The translations under genes and the position numbers were made by a program. From assembly GCA_003222555.1 (NCBI GenBank), contig QHWL01000097.1, positions 561 through 8,885 of the forward strand: DNA of 8,325 nt. The letters are read 5' to 3'. Shown here one piece after another: positions 5,765-8,325 of this stretch (positions are counted from its first letter, which is position 1; every line of letters begins with the position of its first letter). The notes beneath the pieces are model-generated. The model was not told the origin of the DNA. It saw nothing but the letters and a program-made list of their open reading frames with translations, and made no database searches. This DNA is from Acidobacteriota bacterium (lineage in GTDB: Bacteria > Acidobacteriota > Vicinamibacteria > Vicinamibacterales > CAVVIG01).

Positions 5765-6253
5765 CTATTTCAGATCCGCGGCCACCTTATCGATGCCGGA
5801 TTTCGCGCAGGCTTCGTCCTTGTCACCGCCGGGCGCACCGGACACGCCGACGGCGCCGATCACGTCCTCGCCCACCATGATCGGCAGGCCGCCCTGCGCG
5901 GGAACCATATTGGTGAGATGGAGCGCGCCTGCCGTAGGATTGGTTTTCACGGCGTTGGCGAAATTGACGGACGGCGCTCGTTGGGCGCGGGCGGTCCAGG
6001 CCTTCTTCATGGAGTTTTCGAGCGTGTGCGGACCGGTATCGTCGCCGCGCATCGCGACCAGCACCTCGCCGCTGCGCCCAAGCACATGGACCGATACGTT
6101 GTAGCCCTGCGCCTTGCAGGTTTGCACGGCGGTCTGGGCGATGGCGACAGCGGTGGTCACCGACAGATCCTTGTGGGCGACGAGTTGGGCACTGGCCGAG
6201 CCGGCGAGTCCGCTCGTGAGCGCGATTCCGGCGATAAAGGCGATTTTCTTCAT
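5765..6253 (-). CDS. HbpS/GlcG-family secreted protein (first copy)
   Basis: 162 residues. Signal peptide 1-22 (KKIAFIAGIALTSGLAGSASA), mature start QLVAHKDLS. The remaining 140 residues are one HbpS/GlcG-type domain (haem-degrading/haem-binding family, PF03928-like). It has an N-terminal helix with TCKAQGYNVSVHVLGRSGEVLVAMRGD, a helix NSMKKAWTARAQRAP, and the signature AQGGLPIMVGEDVIGAVGVSGAPGGDKDEACAKSGIDKV. Cysteines C46 and C149 are conserved in the neighbouring copy. Studied HbpS binds haem outside the cell, but many family members are uncharacterised, so the ligand here is not known. The ATG has AAGGAG 7 nt upstream. It lies 69 bp after the second copy (6323-6826), about two thirds identical in the mature part by hand alignment, so this is a tandem duplication. 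Confidence 0.85.
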   Translation of the reverse strand: MKKIAFIAGIALTSGLAGSASAQLVAHKDLSVTTAVAIAQTAVQTCKAQGYNVSVHVLGRSGEVLVAMRGDDTGPHTLENSMKKAWTARAQRAPSVNFANAVKTNPTAGALHLTNMVPAQGGLPIMVGEDVIGAVGVSGAPGGDKDEACAKSGIDKVAADLK

Positions 6254-6274
6254 TGCGAGTCTCCTTGATGAAAG

Positions 6275-6291
6275 GCCGCGCGTGCCGCGGC
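6275..6291. other. GC hairpin between the tandem HbpS-like genes
   Basis: GCCGCG (6275-6280) and CGCGGC (6286-6291) form a perfect 6-bp GC stem with a 5-nt loop in the 69-bp gap between the two HbpS-like genes, about 22 bases before the ATG of the downstream gene. No T-run follows on the minus strand, so it is not a strong terminator. It could cause partial termination or shield the transcript and so set unequal expression of the pair. Confidence 0.35.
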
Positions 6292-6322
6292 TCTTAAAAT
6301 GTCGATGATGGTCGCGAACCAG

Positions 6323-6826
6323 CTATCGGAGTTCGGCCGAAACCTTGTCGATGCCGGCCTGGGCGCAAGCTTCGTCCTTGTCTCCGCCTGGCGCGCCCGA
6401 AATGCCGATGGCGCCGATCGTGTCCTGGCCCACCATGATCGGCAGGGCACCCTGCGCTGCCACGAAATTGGTGAGGAAGAACTGCGCCGCGTTGGGATTG
6501 CCCTTGACGGTCTCGGCAAATTTCCCCGATGGAGCGCGCGTAGTGCGGGCCGTATAGGCCTTCTTCATCGAGTTTTCGAAGGTCGCAAAACCGGCGGCAG
6601 GGTTGCGTATGGCCACAACGATCTGGCCTTCGCGGCCGAGCACATGCGCGGACACATTATAGCCCTGCGTCTTGCACGTCTCGATGGCCGTCATGGCTAT
6701 CGCCGTTGCCGCCGCAACCGACAGGTCTTTATGAGTCAAAAGCTGGGCGTCTGCCGGCGCGGCAACGGCGAATGCCACCGCAGCGCCGAGCGAAATTCCG
6801 GCAATCCTGAATGCAATCTTGGACAT
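6323..6826 (-). CDS. HbpS/GlcG-family secreted protein (second copy)
   Basis: 167 residues. Signal peptide 1-27 (ISLGAAVAFAVAAPADA), mature start QLLTHKDLS, followed by the same 140-residue HbpS/GlcG-type domain as its neighbour with no gaps between them: TCKTQGYNVSAHVLGREGQIVVAIR, ENSMKKAYTARTTRAP, AQGALPIMVGQDTIGAIGISGAPGGDKDEACAQAGIDKV. C51 and C154 correspond to the cysteines of the other copy. The variable loop after the third strand (NPAAGFATF against GDDTGPHTL) and the LHLTN/FFLTN region differ most, and may mark different ligand specificity. The ATG has a perfect AGGAGG (6837-6832) 5 nt upstream. Both copies share the leader CTTTCATCA directly before the ribosome site, so the duplicated unit included the leader. 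It is first in the minus-strand run, downstream of the divergent promoter region. Confidence 0.85.
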   Translation of the reverse strand: MSKIAFRIAGISLGAAVAFAVAAPADAQLLTHKDLSVAAATAIAMTAIETCKTQGYNVSAHVLGREGQIVVAIRNPAAGFATFENSMKKAYTARTTRAPSGKFAETVKGNPNAAQFFLTNFVAAQGALPIMVGQDTIGAIGISGAPGGDKDEACAQAGIDKVSAELR

Positions 6827-6863
6827 ACGATCCTCCTGATGAAAGCCGCACGTTACGGCATGA

Positions 6864-6891
6864 TTGATACAATATGACGATACAATATAAC
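6864..6891 (+). promoter_or_regulatory. Sigma70-like promoter toward the second DUF6152-like gene
   Basis: TTGATA (6864-6869), 16 nt, TATAAC (6886-6891), each matching 5 of 6 consensus bases. It reads toward the ATG at 7020 and leaves a leader of about 120 nt (6898-7019). That leader shows only a 5-bp inverted repeat GTGAG/CTCAC (6922-6926 and 6940-6944) and nothing else I can support. Confidence 0.5.
6866..6888 (+). repeat. Tandem GATACAATAT repeat in the divergent promoter
   Basis: GATACAATAT occurs twice exactly, at 6866-6875 and 6879-6888, separated by 3 bp (period 13). The AT-rich repeat fills the space between the -35 and -10 of the plus-strand promoter and overlaps the -10 of the opposing one, so it is a candidate operator or a pair of alternative -10 boxes. 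Confidence 0.6.
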
Positions 6892-6913
6892 TGTTTGGCG
6901 ATTTGGCATCAAA
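6884..6913 (-). promoter_or_regulatory. Promoter candidate of the HbpS-like genes, overlapping the opposite promoter
   Basis: On the minus strand TTGATG (6913-6908), 18 nt, TATATT (6889-6884; 5 of 6 bases). Its -10 overlaps the -10 of the plus-strand promoter (6886-6891), so the two could not be occupied at once. Alternative -10 boxes TATTGT lie within both repeat copies. Confidence 0.4.
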
Positions 6914-7019
6914 GCAGCATCGTGAGAGGCTCCGGAAAGCTCACCTTGCCGTCCGATCCGAGAAGCAGGACTGTCGCCCGTTGTACTATGAAACCACGCG
7001 CCGGAAAATGGAGGGATGC

Positions 7020-7463
7020 ATGACGGGAAACAGGATGAAGGTGGTGGTTGTCGGTGTGGCTCTGCTGACAGCACCTGTGGTGCGAGTGTCGGCACATCAC
7101 TCCTTCGCCGCAGAGTTCGACGCCACCAAACCGATTACCTTGACCGGAACGGTCACGAAAGTGGAGATGGTCAACCCTCACGGGTGGATTTATATCGACG
7201 TGAAGCAAACAGATGGCACGGTCAAGAACTGGGCGATCGAAGCTGTAGCCCCATCGACGTTGGCGGCGAGAGGTATGAAGAAGAATACGATTCCCATTGG
7301 GCTCGAGCTCGTGGTGACGGGTTATCGTGCGAAGGACGGTTCGACCACCGCCAATGGCAACAGCGTCAAGCTTCCCGACGGCCGTGAGCTGGCTGTCGGC
7401 GCGGCGGCCGACCGTGGCGGCGCCCCTCCCGATAAGCCGGCCGGTGGCCCGGCTCCCTTCTAG
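7020..7463 (+). CDS. DUF6152-like secreted protein (second copy)
   Basis: 147 residues from the ATG at 7020, which has GGAGGG at 7010-7015. An ATG at 7035 (MKVVVV) is a good alternative; the frame is open to 6903 but the extra residues are charged and would mask the signal peptide. With the 7020 start, the signal peptide runs to about residue 25 (VVVVGVALLTAPVVRVSA) and the mature protein begins HHSFAAEFD, a DUF6152 hallmark. The domain continues TKPITLTGTVTKVEMVNPHGWIYIDVKQTDGTVKNWAIEAVAPSTLAARGM, then LELVVTGYRAKDGS and KLPDGRELAVG, and ends in a loose Gly/Pro tail (GGAPPDKPAGGPAPF). It resembles the copy at 2883-3281 but is nearer the family norm. Function is unknown. It is followed after 33 bp by the next gene, so the two are very likely cotranscribed. 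Confidence 0.8.
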   Translation: MTGNRMKVVVVGVALLTAPVVRVSAHHSFAAEFDATKPITLTGTVTKVEMVNPHGWIYIDVKQTDGTVKNWAIEAVAPSTLAARGMKKNTIPIGLELVVTGYRAKDGSTTANGNSVKLPDGRELAVGAAADRGGAPPDKPAGGPAPF

Positions 7464-7496
7464 ACGGCACCTCGGTACAGGGCCGGAATACTTCAG

Positions 7497-8325
7497 ATGA
7501 GCAAGCGAGTCGTCGGTGCGAAGGTGGCCATCGCGGCCGTGGCGGTCGTCGTGTTGGTCGGCTCGTCGACGGCCGGCGGTCAGGCGCCGGCTCAGGGCTA
7601 TGTTCCGCCACGGACAGCGAATGGCCAGCCCGACCTGGGAGGAATTTGGCAAGCTTTAAACTCCGCCGCGTGGGACATCGAGGACCATTCGCCGCGTCTG
7701 GGAGTACCGGGAGGGTTTGGCGTCGTAGAGGGCGGCAGACTTCCGTACCTGCCCGCAGCGTTGGCGAAACGGAAAGAGAACTTCGACAAACGCGCGACGG
7801 CCGACCCGGAGGCCAGCTGCTACCTGCCAGGTGTGCCGCGCCTGACGTACATGCCTTATCCGTTCCAAATTCTCCAGTTCCCGGACGTCGTCACGATCAT
7901 CGATGAGTATGAGGGGATTACGCGCTCGATCTTCCTGACTGGAAAGCACCCCGATTCCGACGTGATCGACTTTTGGATGGGGGATTCGCGCGGCCGCTGG
8001 GAAGGCAACACGCTGGTTGTCGACGTGGCCAACTTGAACGACCGAACGTGGTTCGACCGAGCCGGGAATTTCCACAGCGACGAGCTGCATGTGGTCGAGC
8101 GCTACACACGCACCGGCCCCGATCACATTCAGTACGAGGCCACGATCGAGGATCCGAAGGTCTTCAGCAGACCCTGGAAGATGAGCATGCCTCTCTACCG
8201 TCGCCAGGAAAAGAATTTTCGCCTGTTGGAATATGAATGCTACGCGTACACGGAGGAAGAGGCCGGGAAAGGTAACCTGAAAATTCCGTGGCCCCACTTC
8301 GAATTTGAAGGCGCGCCGTTGAAAT
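7497..8325 (+). CDS. Large secreted protein of unknown function (cut by window end)
   Basis: 276 residues are visible and the frame is still open. The first 30 residues contain a signal peptide (AKVAIAAVAVVVLVGSSTAG), followed by PPRTANGQPDLGGIWQAL, a start motif common in exported Acidobacteriota proteins found next to DUF6152 genes (recalled, not checked). Later blocks are ASCYLPGVPRLTYMPYPFQI (107-125), VVTIIDEYEGITRSIFL, GDSRGRWEGNTLVVDVANLNDRTWFD (162-187), ELHVVERYT and LLEYECYAY. C108 and C248 could pair. The composition suggests a beta-rich periplasmic protein; no catalytic motif is recognised. The ribosome site is weak, with stop to start only 33 bp, consistent with translation coupled to the preceding gene. 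A minus-strand open frame across this region (7656-8297) is a shadow. Confidence 0.75.
   Translation, partial: MSKRVVGAKVAIAAVAVVVLVGSSTAGGQAPAQGYVPPRTANGQPDLGGIWQALNSAAWDIEDHSPRLGVPGGFGVVEGGRLPYLPAALAKRKENFDKRATADPEASCYLPGVPRLTYMPYPFQILQFPDVVTIIDEYEGITRSIFLTGKHPDSDVIDFWMGDSRGRWEGNTLVVDVANLNDRTWFDRAGNFHSDELHVVERYTRTGPDHIQYEATIEDPKVFSRPWKMSMPLYRRQEKNFRLLEYECYAYTEEEAGKGNLKIPWPHFEFEGAPLK

Noticed and set aside
6903..7019. Longer start for the second DUF6152-like gene at 6903
   Set aside because: The added residues are highly charged, would bury the signal peptide, and the ATG lies very close to the -10 box.
7656..8297. 213-codon minus-strand open frame
   Set aside because: It lies opposite the secreted protein at 7497-8325, which has a signal peptide and conserved-looking blocks.

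Overview
The window looks like part of a soil or sediment Acidobacteriota chromosome, most likely of the Vicinamibacteria type. This is inferred from several signs: GC-rich coding sequence with good AGGAGG-type ribosome binding sites, a TonB-receptor N-terminus with a carboxypeptidase-regulatory domain, DUF6152-like proteins, and a secreted 'NGQPDLGGIW'-type protein. I see no transposase, phage gene, tRNA, rRNA or CRISPR array.

Layout. Positions 1-345 (minus) are the first 115 residues of a TonB-dependent receptor. Its leader (346-592) carries a clear sigma70-like promoter and three copies of GAGTGAAC. Positions 593-1849 (minus) encode a SAM-methyltransferase-like protein. Its open frame continues upstream to 2026 through a membrane anchor or signal peptide with no standard start codon. 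On the plus strand follow a secreted protein of an unrecognised family (2156-2824, called A) and a DUF6152-like protein (2883-3281). These converge on a minus-strand run of five genes: two more members of the unknown family (B, 3306-4064; C, 4151-4837), a secreted beta-rich protein (4983-5696) and two tandem HbpS/GlcG-like proteins (5765-6253 and 6323-6826). A divergent promoter region (about 6827-7019) separates that run from a second DUF6152-like gene (7020-7463), which is followed 33 bp later by a large secreted protein cut by the window end (7497-8325).

How the parts relate. Almost every product carries an export signal, so this is a block of envelope or extracellular proteins, most of unknown function. 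Two families are duplicated locally: A/B/C and the HbpS-like pair. DUF6152-like proteins also occur twice. The three A/B/C genes share a related promoter-like element at a similar distance from their starts, so the duplication seems to have carried regulation with it. The HbpS-like proteins suggest binding of haem or another small molecule outside the cytoplasm. No pathway can be assigned to the whole from sequence alone. The most notable signals are the A/B/C family with its CPxGxxxC motif and conserved promoters, the overlapping divergent promoters with a tandem 10-bp repeat, an orphan Shine-Dalgarno with a seven-codon leader, and the methyltransferase start anomaly.
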